In this document: in pieces, positions 20,681 through 34,007 of the stretch
Layout: each line of letters starts with the position of its first letter
Numbering within the stretch: position 1 is the first letter of the stretch
DNA from: Isoperla grammatica
Lineage: Eukaryota; Arthropoda; Insecta; Plecoptera; Perlodidae
Direction: 5' to 3'
DNA length: 64,000 nucleotides
Assembly (NCBI GenBank): GCA_945910005.1
Contig: OX246746.1
Span: forward strand, 21,261,228-21,325,227
Program-made: the position numbers and the translations under genes
The notes under the pieces: generated by a model
Database searches by the model: none
What the model was told of the DNA's origin: nothing
The model's input: only the letters and a program-made list of their open reading frames with translations

Positions 20681-22318
20681 TTTTCTTTTCTTTACATGTA
20701 AATAAGTTTTTGACAATGACAAAATCTAGTGCAGTTCTAAGAAGACTCGTAGTGTATGATACCACTTTACTAACTTGAAAGACTGTGTCACAAGCAATTA
20801 TCTCCTGCTGTTTTCGATTTTTAATATCATACATACCATGTGTAATGTTTTAAAACTGTACTTATTCAAAACTATTTTACAATTTGACGTTTTCAAAACC
20901 ACAATTTATCAAGCAATCTAATGTAGGCCAATATAGTCACCTAAAAGTAATAACTAGAAATACAGTGTGTTTACACTTTACACCAAGATCAGTGTTGTCA
21001 GAAATCTATAAAATGGTGGATGTTGGCGTATGTAGGATAATCACACGTTTTATGCAATTTTTTGGTAAGCAATTCCATGGTAATTTATTCCCTCCCATAC
21101 ATTGAAGAGGTCAAGTGACGCACAGATTTAAGTACTGTATATGAGTGCTGTAGAACGATATTGTCTTCAATTAGACCTGAAATATGTCTGTAGTTTTTGT
21201 CCTTGAGTCTGTTTTGTGTGTGTGATACTTATACATAATATACCATTTACTACGCCACGTTCATTGTATTTCTGAGAAAATGTAATAAAGTAGATAATTG
21301 AGGTTCAGGTGTAATCGTGATTACGAAAACGAATACCAGTGGTCACTGTTTTTAAAAACATCGGCTCTGTACGCGACAGCTGTTTTACTGCACGTTAGAT
21401 GTTTTCAAGAAACTGTTTTTTTTATTGGTCCTTATTGTTCATAGGCCTACACGAAACTGCCGAACATCCGATTTTGGTGTGTTAAAATTGTCTAAAATGT
21501 TTTTAAATTGACGCCAAAAGTAAATCAAAATATGCCGTTCTGTAGAGAATTGAGTGCTTTCTTCAATGTTCCTATAAATATGTCCGTTTTTCAAATGTTC
21601 TTAATCAAGTGTGAAAGGTGTCTCGCAACATCGCAGTACATTACAAAAGAACAAAATATATAGAACGGAAATATTTACAGGATCAAAGAACATTTATAAG
21701 AAAGAGCACTAAATTCTCTAACGATGACATATTATATTAATAGTAATAACTTTTGGTACAATTTAAAAACATTTTAACAGAACGCCTTCGGGTGTTCCGC
21801 AAGCTAGGTGGAGGTCGGTCTACAGAAAACCACTCTTGAGCGTCCGACGTGCAGTACTTTCGTACTATTCAAACTGCATGCACAATAATTGATATTTTTT
21901 ATTTTGTTTTTGCAAGCACACAGATAACTGAACTGTTATGTTGCGTACATTGAGTTTTTGTTAGAATAAGACATCGATTTTTTTGTGGGTTCTAAACCTG
22001 CCTAAAATGTTTAATTGTTAGTACTTTTTAGTCCATGGCGATCCAATTTGGTAAATTTGGATGTTACTACTGTGTGGGAACAAGCAAAAACGTATCCCAT
22101 TATGGATCACGTATCGTAATTATGTGTTGATTCCGGGCATTCCGAGCGTCAATCGCTTCATGCACTAGCCTACCTTCAACCTTTCCGTCACATATTATGT
22201 ATGGTTTTCATACGCTAACTAGATTCTCATGCTGACAAAATAGCCGAGCCGAGTCCAATAATACCATCATGATTTTCTACTTTAGTTCCTAGCATCTACT
22301 TAAAACATGTCTAGTAGT

Positions 22319-22510
22319 CAGATCTGGGCAAAATACTCAAACAAATGTAGGCCTAGCCAGAGCCTATTTGAAATACAAAAACGAAGATACAGCAAAGAGC
22401 AAAGTTGAGTATTTTGAAATGTACAATATACAAATACTTTGCAACAGTATTTGTAATACAAAATACAAATGTATTTCCAATATTTTTATTTTAGATACTG
22501 CCCATCTCTG
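22319..22510. mobile_element. hAT-type MITE, 192 bp
   Basis: The ends are CAGATCTGGGCA and, inverted, CAGAGATGGGCA. Flanking octamers CTAGTAGT (22311-22318) and CCGGTAGT (22511-22518) match at 6 of 8 positions, as expected of a decayed 8-bp duplication. The interior is made of ATACAAAT/GTATTT words that fold back. There is no coding capacity. Confidence 0.75.
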
Positions 22511-22874
22511 CCGGTAGTGATAATTTTCGACTGTGTACTGGGAATGAACACCTCGTTGCGCCACTCCTTGGTTCCTTGCTGCATACCGGTAGTGAATCAC
22601 TTAAAATATCTCTCGACAAACAAATTCCGTTTTGAAGTAAGTTCCATTCCATCGAATGTTGTTGGCGCTGCATATATACTGGAAACGATGCTTCGGGCGT
22701 TTAGCGATGTTTACCATGATCTAACATCGTTTTCCTCGGCGCCCTTGAGTGTGGGCTACGCACATGTTTGTCAAAAGCATCCAGTTGTATCGAGCGTTGT
22801 CTTGCACATTTCTTGTGTACATGACTGGTCAAGGTTTCAATCGCACTTTATGTACGTTTAATGTGAATAGCAGT

Positions 22875-23035
22875 ACAAAAAATATCATTATTATTATTGT
22901 TATTATTTTGAGTTTTACGACGTACTCTGACGACGACTTATATGACTCATTACGATGACTTATATGACGTATTATATGACATGGGCCGAATCAGATCCGA
23001 AACACCTTGTCATCATAAGAGGAGTTGTGTTGGTA
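22875..23035 (-). mobile_element. Retroposon 3' end (GGATCTGATTCGG family)
   Basis: The minus-strand reading contains CTTATGATGACAAGG, GGATCTGATTCGGCCC and CAGAGTACGTCGTAAAAC, ending in an AATAATAACAATAATAAT tail at about 22880. The same words are found, in the same order, at 45765-46035. A CGTCATATAAGTCATCG-like block is repeated near the end. No coding part is present. Confidence 0.6.
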
Positions 23036-23075
23036 CAGTGGGGGTAGTAAGATATTTTTTGCGCTGTCGTTACAG

Positions 23076-23108
23076 GCCAATATGGTTTGGAGCTGCGTGT
23101 ACTAGATG
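23076..23108 (+). other. Candidate 33-nt microexon of the TSC22-like gene
   Basis: A pyrimidine-rich tract ending CGTTACAG (23075) is followed by 33 nt and then a strong donor ATG|GTGAGTAC. Joined in phase 2 to the upstream exon, it is open and leaves in phase 2, so it could be inserted without changing frame. Short open segments arise easily by chance, and I have no conservation data, so this is only a candidate. Confidence 0.22.
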
Positions 23109-25524
23109 GTGAGTACTTTGCGGAAGAAAGGCATGATTGACATTTATGGTCTCTAATAAAACCAACAACTTATTTTGAGGTTTGATTTTACAACTGTGTA
23201 GGTTGAAGTGGAAAATACAGTAGTTACGCGGATTAATGGGCGTTCAGGTCGCAAAAAGTGCCGGCCGACATGAATGATCTAGAAGAGAGATAAGAAAACG
23301 TTGCTGTTCAAAGGGGGTTGCTTAAAGGCATTCACGCGAGGTCTCTTTGCCGGCACCGGTCACCACGGGAATTCCCTCTACTTCGACCGGTTAAACTTTT
23401 AAAATAATACTTTACTTTAAATGTGAAACAGAAGCGATACGTGTTTGTGCTATGGATTCTTCACTACTACTGTTTTGCTACAATTATCTCAAAATTTATG
23501 TTTGGTTTTAGTGTAGGTTCGTGCCCGTATTTTAGAATTACCCGAATATTCTGGCGTGTTACCAAACATATACATTCTGGACGTGCATATTTCATTATTC
23601 TCGAAGAAGGTCGTGCGTGCTATAAGGTACCTGCACTGCAATGAGAGCTATTCTTTTTATCGATTTTCTCCGTCGTAGACCGCCTAGAGAAGAAGGTAGC
23701 CAGCTTTCTTTGCTCGATGTATCGTCACAGTACCTAGTTAGGCCTACCTACCGAACTTTTACGAGCCGTGGATCGTCAAAAATTGCATGTGCGCCCGAAG
23801 ACTGGCAAATGACAATTGCGAATATGCGGAGAGATATGCCAAAATTGTCGTAATGAATCATTATTCTAATGCAAATCTGGACATGTAACCATGATTATAA
23901 AGATAATTTTTTTAGATGAGTTTTGCGGGTAGAGTTTTTTCTTGCGGATCACTGCTGAACATAATGACGCTGTAAGTGATAGTGTGTGACGACTAAATAT
24001 TAATAATGTATCTCATAAGCATTCGATGTGCATTTGTATGAGGTTCGAGTGCACGTGGCATTAAAAAGGGGTGCCAACATCGTATAATCGAAACTATGCA
24101 GATCATGTTCTCAGCGAGTGCACAGTAGAGTTTTTTTAGTTTTATTTAGAAAGGAAATGCAGTCTGTTTCACTGTCAATGTTTTGCGAAGGTTTTGTTGA
24201 AGTGACTGCAGGAAGGGGCTCTAGTGCATGAAAATATGGAGTATGTTAATTCACATTGGGACCGTATTCACATTTTTATTCTATGCCAAACATTTCTTGA
24301 TTGTAGTAGCACTTAATTTACGTCCCGATCTACCCACGTATCACTGTGAACCTTGATTACGTTGGTGCATTTCAACTAAGGAGGGAAAGACGCGGTTTCA
24401 CCTAACATCAAGATTCTAAACCACACTTTGACACTGGACATGCCTTCCGGTCGAAGGACAAAACGTAATTCGATAAGATATTCACTATATTGCATACTAT
24501 ACCTGTAATCAGTTAAATGCGAAACAAGAAAACTATACGTTTGTGTTCTATGTAGGTCAAAAAGTGATCCTTATCCAGGATTTGGTTTTCTGTCTGCCAA
24601 AAAATGAATTATAAAATTTTAAAGCTTATCGTTACGATTGTTCTTTTATTTATTTAATTACCTAATTATAAATTATCGAATGAACAATCGCAATGATTAC
24701 TTTATTTGTAAATTCTTTGTTTAGCCGGTACCAAACCAAATCCCGTGTATTAATCACTTTTTTAATATCTTGAAACGTTCTGTAGACCCTGCTAAATGCT
24801 AATAGCTGTCTTTATCTAGCCTACCTTCCCACAATTTCGATTGAAGATACGAAAAGAAAACGTTCAATTCTCACGATCTAGTGCTGCTAAGTCTTAACAG
24901 GGATCGTCAGTCCATTTATATTATATATCTGTCCTTGAAAATGTCCCTTCTATTTTCCAATTTTCCGTCTTTAAAAGTTTAATGAGAGCATATTTGCCAC
25001 TACTGAGATATTTCATGTGCAAGAAATCTCGTCCCAGATCTGTTCCTTGTGTATGATGTTAATTTATGTATACATTTATGAATTTATCGTAGGTATTCAG
25101 TGTTAAGGTAGGAAAACATGTGCAAGGAAAACAATAATAAAAACAACGGGCAAAATTATGTAGCCTAAATGTAATAAATAATAATGAAGATAATTGTACA
25201 ACGTCGGACGAAATTTACAGTAGAAAGAGAGAACATAATAATTGCCAAGTAAAAGAATAAAAATAAACAGGTGTAAGAAATACATGCTAGAGTCGGATAT
25301 GAGTTCGGCAAATGTGTATGTTGATCCGACTTGATGGCTTCTGCAGTGTGTCGTGTCGTGTTGCAATGCTTGTGTCGCCATCGCTCACGGTCACCGACGT
25401 TGCGGTATTTGGCATCACCGGACAGAGGGACAAAAACGTAGATCTCTGCTTCAGAAGGATTAGGGTTTCATTCGCGATTCGGGCTGAGTTTTTTCAAAAT
25501 TTTGATATTAGTAGCTAGGTCTAT

Positions 25525-25665
25525 TTCGCGATGGTGACTTTTGGGACCGTCATAGCAATAGCAACAAGGCACATATAACAAAATGATTGAATGCCCTCCA
25601 CTGAAAATCGGTACTTGTAACTGACGGCGTAGACAATGAATACAGATTACATTTATTTATTTATC
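25525..25665 (+). mobile_element. SINE 3' module with ATTT tail
   Basis: Contains GTGACTTTTGGGACCGTC, then CCTCCACTGAAAATCGGTAC and GACGGCGTAGAC, and ends in (ATTT)n at about 25650-25663. The order matches the 3' half of the SINE at 16331-16760. The tRNA-like head is missing, so it is 5'-truncated or too diverged to see. Confidence 0.65.
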
Positions 25666-27890
25666 AGACAATAATAGTTTTCCATTTATAATCTTTAACC
25701 CATTGTCACAGGTAGTTCTTTGTTTGTAAATGGACTACTAATATGCGAATACAAAAGTTGAATAGTAGTTCATTCTTTGATAACCAATCTGACTCTAGCT
25801 AATTTAGATGCTAATAATAGACAGTATCAAAAATATTTGCATTTAAATTTTATTAATTATGATTTAATTTTCGTAGAACAAAAAGAACCGGACCATATTC
25901 CCTAGCGATGTGCTTGCTGGTCGTAGTCAGTAATCTAATAATTGTAGACTGATTTCATGTAGACGTGCGGCTCTGTAATGGTTGTCTGTTGACCTAGAGC
26001 CGTAATCTAACTACAAGGCAGATTTGCCAAGGCCTTGTCCTGCAGTCAAATCCGGCCTTGCGCTTTGAATGGGCTTCCCTATCAAATGGGACAGAACAGA
26101 ACAACAGTTGCGCATCGGAATATAGACATACGAACGTATGATCGTGATGTACACACTTGATAGGCTTCACTATCACATTGCAACATGCATAAGGAATGTA
26201 CATGCGACGAAGTGACGATTGAAGAATGCGCAATTAAAAATGGTAATGCGTGTTGAATTAGGAGGCCTCGAGTTTGGGTGGCAAACTTCTCCTTCGTATA
26301 GAACTTTCGTCGAAATCAATATAGATAGGTTCACTGCAACACTCTAATTTAAGACCACCACGAAAAAATGATTTCATCTGGAAACTAAATTTAAACGTTC
26401 TTCGCAAATCCATTTCTGTTCCTTCCGGATATTCTTTGCAGCTTTGCTAATTAAAACATTTTCGGAATAACAGCTCTTGAAATTTATACTTAATCCAAAG
26501 ATTTTCATTTTGGGTTACTTTGGTGAGGTGAACGGATTTAGCATTATTTTCCCTGGCTCAATTTTCTTAAATAATTCACGTTGCACTTTCAAACGAATTC
26601 TCTTTGTAATAGTAAGGAAAGGAAATGAAACCACACAGAAATCTGATCCGGGAAACCTTCAGGCCTACTCAGTAATACTTGCCACAGAATGGGATACCAT
26701 CTTAGGGCAATGAAGTATGTATATTCATGCAAACTGGTTTAGCTAGGTATTAAAAAAAAAGTTAGTTCTCCACTGGTAGTGTCAAACGTGTCGCGAGAGG
26801 CGGTATTATTGCCTTGGTACACTTGGAATAATGTCGGTACTAACTGCACACACTTTAACCGACTGTATAACGTAGGAACCTACTTTATCGACAAGAGCTA
26901 GATACGTGTCGCCGACTAGTGCTGCCTCGTGAAACTTGTCCGTCTTAGTTCGGCTGGTCGCTACGAGATAGCGGGAAGCGCGTTAAAACTGAAATTGTAC
27001 TTTTCCCGCCAGTTGGCTCTGTATCGTGTTGACGAGGTTTCCTCAGTCATAAGGGCGAATGTTCGAAGTTATTCTAGTAACAACTAACAACCCTTGGACA
27101 TTAGCTCCGCTTCCATCGAGGATTCAATTCAAAACGGAATTGAGTTGGATTTTGAACCAAATCCGATTTCACTACTCATATAAATAAACACTACTCTTCC
27201 TTAAGAGGATTGGATTCATTCAATCCACCAAATGGTTGATAATATATTGATAATATATTAATCGGTTGTACAATACATCTTGTATATACAATACAATACA
27301 ATAAATATAATTTTTTTTAAACTACACAACATATTTTACTAGAATACCACGATGGCGTGAAATACATCATCTGTGAGGACACATCTGTAAATAACTTATT
27401 AAAGCGGCCGTAAAATACTTATGATAAATCATGCATTGTGAGTACAGGTCTGGAGTCTGGACAGATAAATAATACTTACCGTCGATTTTCGTAGTAAAAT
27501 GGGTCGATCCGTGACTAGCTTGGCTGCCAGTTTACTAACCCCGTAGTAGACAATCAATCACATTGCTTGGCAAATCTCGTTCTTGGCAGCTTCGTTCGAA
27601 GCCAATTTGCTGTATTCTGTCAGCACAGTGAGTGATGGACGGACTCAGCAAGAACGTCATACTTCGGACCTCTAACACGTAGTTTTCGCAGCACACGACA
27701 CCTAAGAAGATACCTACTAATTGAAGATGTCCAAATTTGTTTGTGCCGATTTAAATTCAATTTGTATTAGCCTACAGCTGCGTTCCAGAATTCATCTGAT
27801 TACTGATAATGAGGATAATGTCACAATACAAAATGAATTTTGAAGATGTCGGTGCTATCTATAAGCTGGTAAGCCTTGATTTATTATAAA

Positions 27891-28085
27891 TGATGTAAAG
27901 AAAATCGGATAAGCGATGAAAATATCACGAATATTGATATTTGCCTTCATTTTTTATACATGATGTAAAGGAAATCGGATAAGCGATGAAAATATCATGA
28001 ATATTGGTATTTGCCTTCATTTTGTATACATGATGTAAAGAAAATCGGATAAGCGATGAAAATATCATGCATATTGATATTTTAA
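27891..28085 (+). repeat. 70-bp tandem repeat, about 2.8 copies
   Basis: TGATGTAAAG landmarks at 27891, 27961 and 28031 define a 70-bp period. Units share AAATCGGATAAGCGATGAAA and differ at only a few positions. No function is apparent. Confidence 0.9.
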
Positions 28086-29097
28086 CTAATGTGAGTGGTT
28101 GTTGGCAATGCATGGTGTGGTTTTCACGATGGAGGGCGGAAGACGTACACATCAAGTGCCAAGTGATAATTCTTTGCATCACCTGTATTAAAGCGAAACG
28201 TGTCATGTGTTTACGGTGCATTCAGCTTCAGGAAGAAAGTTGACTTACGGCATACTAAACCAACCGGGCTATCCTGCTTGAATTCGGTTAATGATAGTTG
28301 CGAATTTGTGTCACGAAGTAGCTTTGATGTTGTCAAGGAAGATCAGGAAGATGCCAGAGTTAATTAATGAGTGGAGTGGACTATTTCAAGTCTAGTACCC
28401 CCAAGCTAATATTAAAACATAGCGCGGACGGAATCAAACACAAAGAAGTGTTGAGTTATTTTTGTTAGATACGTTGAAAGTCAGAATTCTACCTCATCCT
28501 AATAACCGTTTCTTTTTACGAATGGTATTTAGTTATTGACTGGTATACTTGAGATTTTCTTAGTTTGAAGCACCCCTCCATCGCTGTGCGACCAACCCTT
28601 ACCTCCATGACAACTGAGTAACAATGATATCCTATTTATTCATTTTGTTTTATATTATTTATAATCATTAATATATATTTGTTATGTTTGGCGATGGTAT
28701 TATAATTAGGGAGTAGAGCATTTAAACTACTTGTGTCAAACTTAAAATATCTGTACTCTAGTTAATTATCATCTATGATTCCGAACTGGAATAACGCAAT
28801 TGCATTATTTATTATACGGGTGATACATGCACAAATTTTAGCGCATGCAAAATGGGGGCTCCACTGAATTATTTCGTGTTGGAAATAATTGATGGTCAGT
28901 TATACAACGTTGCATCACACATGCGCTGTTGCCGCATGTGACATGCCCGTGCACGTTCCACTGCGGTCTCGTACATATGGCAACGTACGTTTGGGTAGCA
29001 CGAAAACTTATAATTTGGCAATGCACACTGATGCACATTAGACAGCCTATATACAGAAGTCGGGAAAGTTATTGAAATATAGCGTGTGGTGTGCACC

Positions 29098-29432
29098 CAG
29101 GGTTGAGAAATTTTGCCCAGCCCGAAACAACCCAGCGGGGTTTTCAACCCAAAATCCACTTGAAAAAACAAGTACAAAGTGGGTCTTTTGGGGTGTTTGA
29201 GCAGAACACAGTAATTGATTAATTGATTGATATTAATTATTTTTATTTCATGAACACACCAACAGCTACTCAAGGTAGTAGAAAATCAAAGTATAAGTGC
29301 ACAGTACACGGATATACAGTGCGTGTACAAAACAATACATTTTTATTTTGTGGTATCCATAAGCCCCTAAAACTCTGAAAACCCCCACCCTGCCTGTTTT
29401 TTTTTTTCATAAAAAACGTTTTCTCAACCCTG
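29098..29432. mobile_element. hAT-type MITE, 335 bp
   Basis: The left end CAGGGTTGAGAAA is exactly inverted at the right end, TTTCTCAACCCTG (allowing for the intervening base run). The flanks TGTGCACC and TGTGTCAC are only partly alike, so a decayed 8-bp duplication is possible but unproven. The interior is AT-rich with no coding sequence. Confidence 0.7.
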
Positions 29433-29635
29433 TGTGTCACTGTGTGTGTTGCGCACCGGCATACTCACTACCCGCACCACCAGCTATGGTGGCTATGTAT
29501 GTTGTCCGCCAGGAGGCGTTTACTTGCGAGGCTGCGATACCTGACCTCGATCCATATTGATTCCTCTTTCAAAATAATAATTAAAACCGGAATTGAATGT
29601 GTAGGTCGACCATAGTCAATATTTTCAATTGTTAG

Positions 29636-29974
29636 TTCGAACAATGGCTGGCGCTCGGAGTATTCAGATGCTTACTTATTCCCTTCCGCGCCATTGCCTC
29701 CGCAAATATCATTCCATTGTTGACAGACTATGCATATACCAAACTTCCAGTGAACGATGAAATATCACATTTTCAAAATTTCATTGACAGTAGCGTAGGT
29801 AGGCCTACTGCCTACTATCGGATTCAAGAAGGTGTCTATTTAAAAAACAGTCAACAAAATCGACAACTCCTACCGCCTAACATGTTTTACATATGTCGTG
29901 GGCCGGAAAACCAAAACGACAACCACCATGTTTTTGTGATGTGGGGATATGACGAGTATAATAAGAAAAAATAA
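29636..29974 (+). other. Coding-like segment with acceptor, unknown protein (113 codons)
   Basis: A tract ending TTTTCAATTGTTAG (29635) looks like a splice acceptor. From 29636 one frame stays open for 112 residues to a TAA at 29972-29974, with no ATG needed if it is a last exon. The product has a hydrophobic start (ALGVFRCLLIPFRAIASA) and then a polar, protein-like part including PTAYYRIQEGVYLKN and NMFYICRGPENQND, ending YNKKK. Composition is unlike the AT-driven frames around it. I do not recognise the family. Entered from the TSC22-like donor (phase 2) it would instead give about 28 residues and stop. It could be a terminal exon, a decayed gene or chance. Confidence 0.35.
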
Positions 29975-31989
29975 TACAAAATGTTAGAAAATCGTTCCTT
30001 ATAAAATCTAGCAATACAAATGATACGTTTTCGGAACCGGAAAATATTTTATGGATGGGTAACTGATTCAATTCGATAAAATTGGCTATCAGTCTGTATT
30101 GTCCAGTGTTTCTTTGGACAGTTAATGTCTTACGTAATGTCTTGCCTGGAAACCATAACATTTATAGTGACTCGTAATTCGTTTTATGTTCTTTCTGCAG
30201 GTCGCCTATTACTCATTTACAGAGTTATATTGGTCATAAATGGCCAGCTATAAACAATGCCAATATCAACAAGCCAGATCTTTAATTTCAATGTCATGAA
30301 AAATCGAAAAAGTGCCCTGCCCGTTTCGTAGTCGCATATTTTTATAGTATGTGTACTACAAAGTGTTCAAATTCCGGCAATTTTGTTTACTTACAAGAAT
30401 TCCGTTATATACCCACATCAACATAATTTTGTTGGGTGTGTCTTGGGGACGATTTTCGCAAGAATTTCGGTGTCCGACGGAAATGCTAGAAATATAATAA
30501 GGTACATGCTAAGGCTAGCTCAGTAGAACTCGCATGCAGACTGGTGTGTTGCGTATTATGTTCTTGATGGCGTGACTGACGAGGACTGACTACTTCCAAG
30601 AAGTACTCGTAATGGTTTCTTTTTGTTTCTTTTCTCCAGTCGATAGGGAATCTAACGAAATTCAATGTTGTTCATTTACAAAATAGTTCTCCTTGGTCGT
30701 CTGTATACATTGGTTTTGTTACTTAATTATTCGAGGAAACAGGCATTCATACATTTTTGCCAATAACGGGGGGGGGGGGGGGGGCGAGGTTGGAGACATT
30801 CAGATAAAAACATCCCACTTGTGTGTGGAGTGGAGGGGTCTGATGGGTCGGAGCTCCAACCACAGATACGGAAATGTAACATTTACGTTTTTACGTTAGA
30901 AGGGGTTGTTTTTTTTTTCATTATATTCCGCGTTTCATTTGATTATTTGTACATATTACTTTTGTTATGTTATACATACTTATATCTGCAGCAAGTCCCA
31001 GGGTGAATATTCGTTTTTACTGCCACTTCCACTCGGAATTATTTACAAAACCACTGATTACAAAAATAATATGGGCCTGTACCCAAAACAAACACAATGA
31101 TAGAATGTTGTACAGTGTCAATTGTCTCAATTCATGTACCATAGGGCCTACATATGAATATACAACGTTATGAATCTTAATGTAACAATATCTAAACGAA
31201 CATGGGTGCAATATATGGTTTCTTGAACTAATAGTTTACTTTATTCTTTTTCTCTTCGGTTCTTGTAAAGTTGTGGTTATCAATAACATCGGTAAGAACG
31301 TAGAGCGATAAGCGCCCCATAAAACATAAAGTTGACCAGAGTACAGAGTTCAAAGTCTCGGTTTGACCATTGAGGACTAAGTAAAGTAATTATTTGTCTT
31401 CCATTACGATCATCCGCTATCGTTTCAACAAACAACGAAATAGTTGAAAAATTAAGTTTTGCTTGTATAGCGATTAGATATAGAATCAATACACAATCCT
31501 AAAACATATGTACACATTTTTATTTTGCGGTTTTCTTGCTGTACAAAACCGACTTAAATTTTAGCTGTATTCGGGTTATTCCTCATTCGTGATGATGATC
31601 ATGATGTCGCACTTGAGTCTAATACTACGCCATAAGTAATTATTGAGACATGCAATATATCAGCTTGTTCGCATATGTATAAATACTTGTGTTATGTCCT
31701 GTACCATCGTATTGTTGGGACCTTTTTCCTTGAGCTGTATTTAATGTCAAAATTTGTTCAACGCCTGGAGTCCATAATACGCACATGACAACATAGTAAA
31801 ATTCACTTGAAATGCGATTGTAGCAATGGGGAAAAGATTGAGTGAATAAACAGCTGTAACCCCGAATCTAGGTGTAATTCCTGTAAATTTGTCTAGGTAT
31901 AGCGTGTGTTTTGTCCATCAGAACATTTCTTTCTCCGAAACTATAGCATGACTACATACGTTGTCACCTGAAATTATAACATCCGCTAC

Positions 31990-32345
31990 TTGGATATACT
32001 CTGTCGTGCACTGTTCTCCGTGAGATACTGTACTCCTTGCGTCGCAGAGGTGTTTGGGTACATAGGTCCCTCCTCGTGGGGACCGGTGCCCGCAAAGGCG
32101 TCTTGTGCATATCTGTTGTCATTTCCTTATTCATCTCATCTCTCCTGCATCATCTTTCGCCTTCCAGCTTCCAGTTTTCACATTCTTCTTCTACATACTT
32201 GCCGGCCCTCTTTGTGACTTGAACGCTTATCCCCCCCCCTGCCCCCGCCACCACCATCACCACCACCACCCCAACTGGACCTGGATTCCCCTTATGACAA
32301 CCCCAGCGATATGTGATGGGTCTGATTAGGCCGACGCTGTGTGAC
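31990..32345 (+). mobile_element. Retroposon 3' end (GGGTCTGATTAGG family)
   Basis: The part from about 32255 reads AACTGGACCTGGATTCCCC, TTATGACAACCCC and ATGGGTCTGATTAGGCC. It parallels CTTGGACCACGACTTCCC, TTATGACGACCCCC and ATGGATCTGATTCGG at 45900-45970. Upstream, CCTCCTCGTGGGGACCGGTG and a C-rich tract look like UTR sequence. The ORFs across it are short and without motifs. The left boundary is not certain. Confidence 0.55.
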
Positions 32346-32489
32346 TTATTACTATTTATTTCTAGGAAAACGCTCCGCGTTGACAGATGAGCGATTTTAA
32401 CAAAATTGGGTATTTTTTCAGTAATTAATTTTTTGTAGGTTGGCATCTTCACGGATTTGGCTGATTATGTTAACAACATCGAGTTTAGT

Positions 32490-32600
32490 GGTCACGGGTG
32501 TTGACCGAAAATTTCAGCCAAATCCGTCAAGCCGTTTGACCTGTGCGCGACGAACAAAATTTGGCGCACAGACGAACAGACAAAGCGCCGATCGAGTTGT
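32490..32600 (+). repeat. Probable retroelement tail remnant
   Basis: Contains TTTCAGCCAAATCCGTCAAG followed by CCGTTTGACCTGTGCGCG and ACAGACGAACAGAC. This order of words is characteristic of the 3' ends of several LINE families of animals. No tail repeat or duplication remains, so the assignment is tentative. Confidence 0.4.
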
Positions 32601-34007
32601 ATGGAGAGATTCGCTATCGCTCATCCAAAAATTGCGTCGTTTAATACAAAAATACTCCAATAATCAATAACTTATTGAAACTTGCGTTTAATTTCGATGT
32701 GAATTACACATTTTAGTGCCTTTAGCGAGGCTTCCGTTCTAGTGCAACAAAATTAATTTAGCGATTTGGTAATTGAGAATTGGGACTAGACTGAATTATT
32801 GCAGTTCCCGATACACCCAGAGGCCGTAGTAGTAATAGATTGTTGGTTGTTGTGTTCCCGCACACATAATTATTGCGTAATGTTATTTGACCTCCATGGG
32901 CCGTATAACTAGGCCTGGTTACTCGTTAGAGAGAGAGACAAGACACGACATCGCTCTGCACTATGTAGCCATGCGGTCTGCGGTGATCGCCGTCCTCGAA
33001 GAATACGTAGTTGCAACAATTGATGCCAGATGGCGTTGCGCCATTGGTTGCTTGTCTTGTCGCCATCTTGTTACGAGTGCATGCACTAAATAGATAAATT
33101 TACACTCTCCTTGTTATGTATGATTCAAATGCTACAATTGTTTGATTATATGAATGAATGCAAAGTATATAAGCCGGTAATACTTTGTGAAGTTCAGTGA
33201 GACATGTATAGGCCTACCTGGAGTGGAGGAAGTGTCACGCATACTTGTTGTACATGAAGCATTCTTGAAATGGGAAAGAGAAGAGGTTAGATAGATGCAT
33301 TCGAGGTGTGGTGTTATATACTGGAGAATGCTGAAGGTCCCTCGGATAAAAGTACAAATAAGGAAGTATTGAAAGTGCACATGAAGAAAGAAGGTTGTGG
33401 AAGAGTTGAATTCAACCGTGGGATCGTTTAGTAAAGATACGTTTTGAGAAACCAATTGTATTGTTGTTGTACTGCACACAACACCGTGGTCACCAGTGGG
33501 TTTTTTTTCAACTTTTTTCCCCAACACACTATACATGTTTTTGTTCTTTTTCCACAACCTTTATGTTATCTTTAAATATTATTAATTTATCTTGGGAAAG
33601 TTAAGAGTTATTATACTCAGGAATTTCTGTTTGTATTGAAGTGTTGCAAAAAATATGATTTATCTATATGTTCAATAAAGTATTATTAATATAAAAACAC
33701 CGTGGTTATTGGTCTACACTTGTTGAGACGAAGGTCTACTGAAGAGTAAAGATTTTAATACAAGGGCAAGATTGAAATATGTGATACAAGAGGTAAACGA
33801 AAATACTTTCAGGAATGATGGGAGGATTGAGAGCTCATTTTCAAACTAATACTCGGAATGATGACCTGACAAAAATAATTTTTTCGTGGGGTTTTCGTTT
33901 TCCCTGTCAATTTATGTTTTGATATTTTGATGATTTGGGAGGGTAATCTTAGTGGTAAAAAATACTTAATAGTATCACACAAATGTAAATCGTTTCATTA
34001 AGAATGG

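Noticed and set aside
22469..22861. A 130-codon frame after the hAT MITE
   Set aside because: It starts inside the MITE, has no recognised motif and overlaps a minus-strand frame of equal quality.
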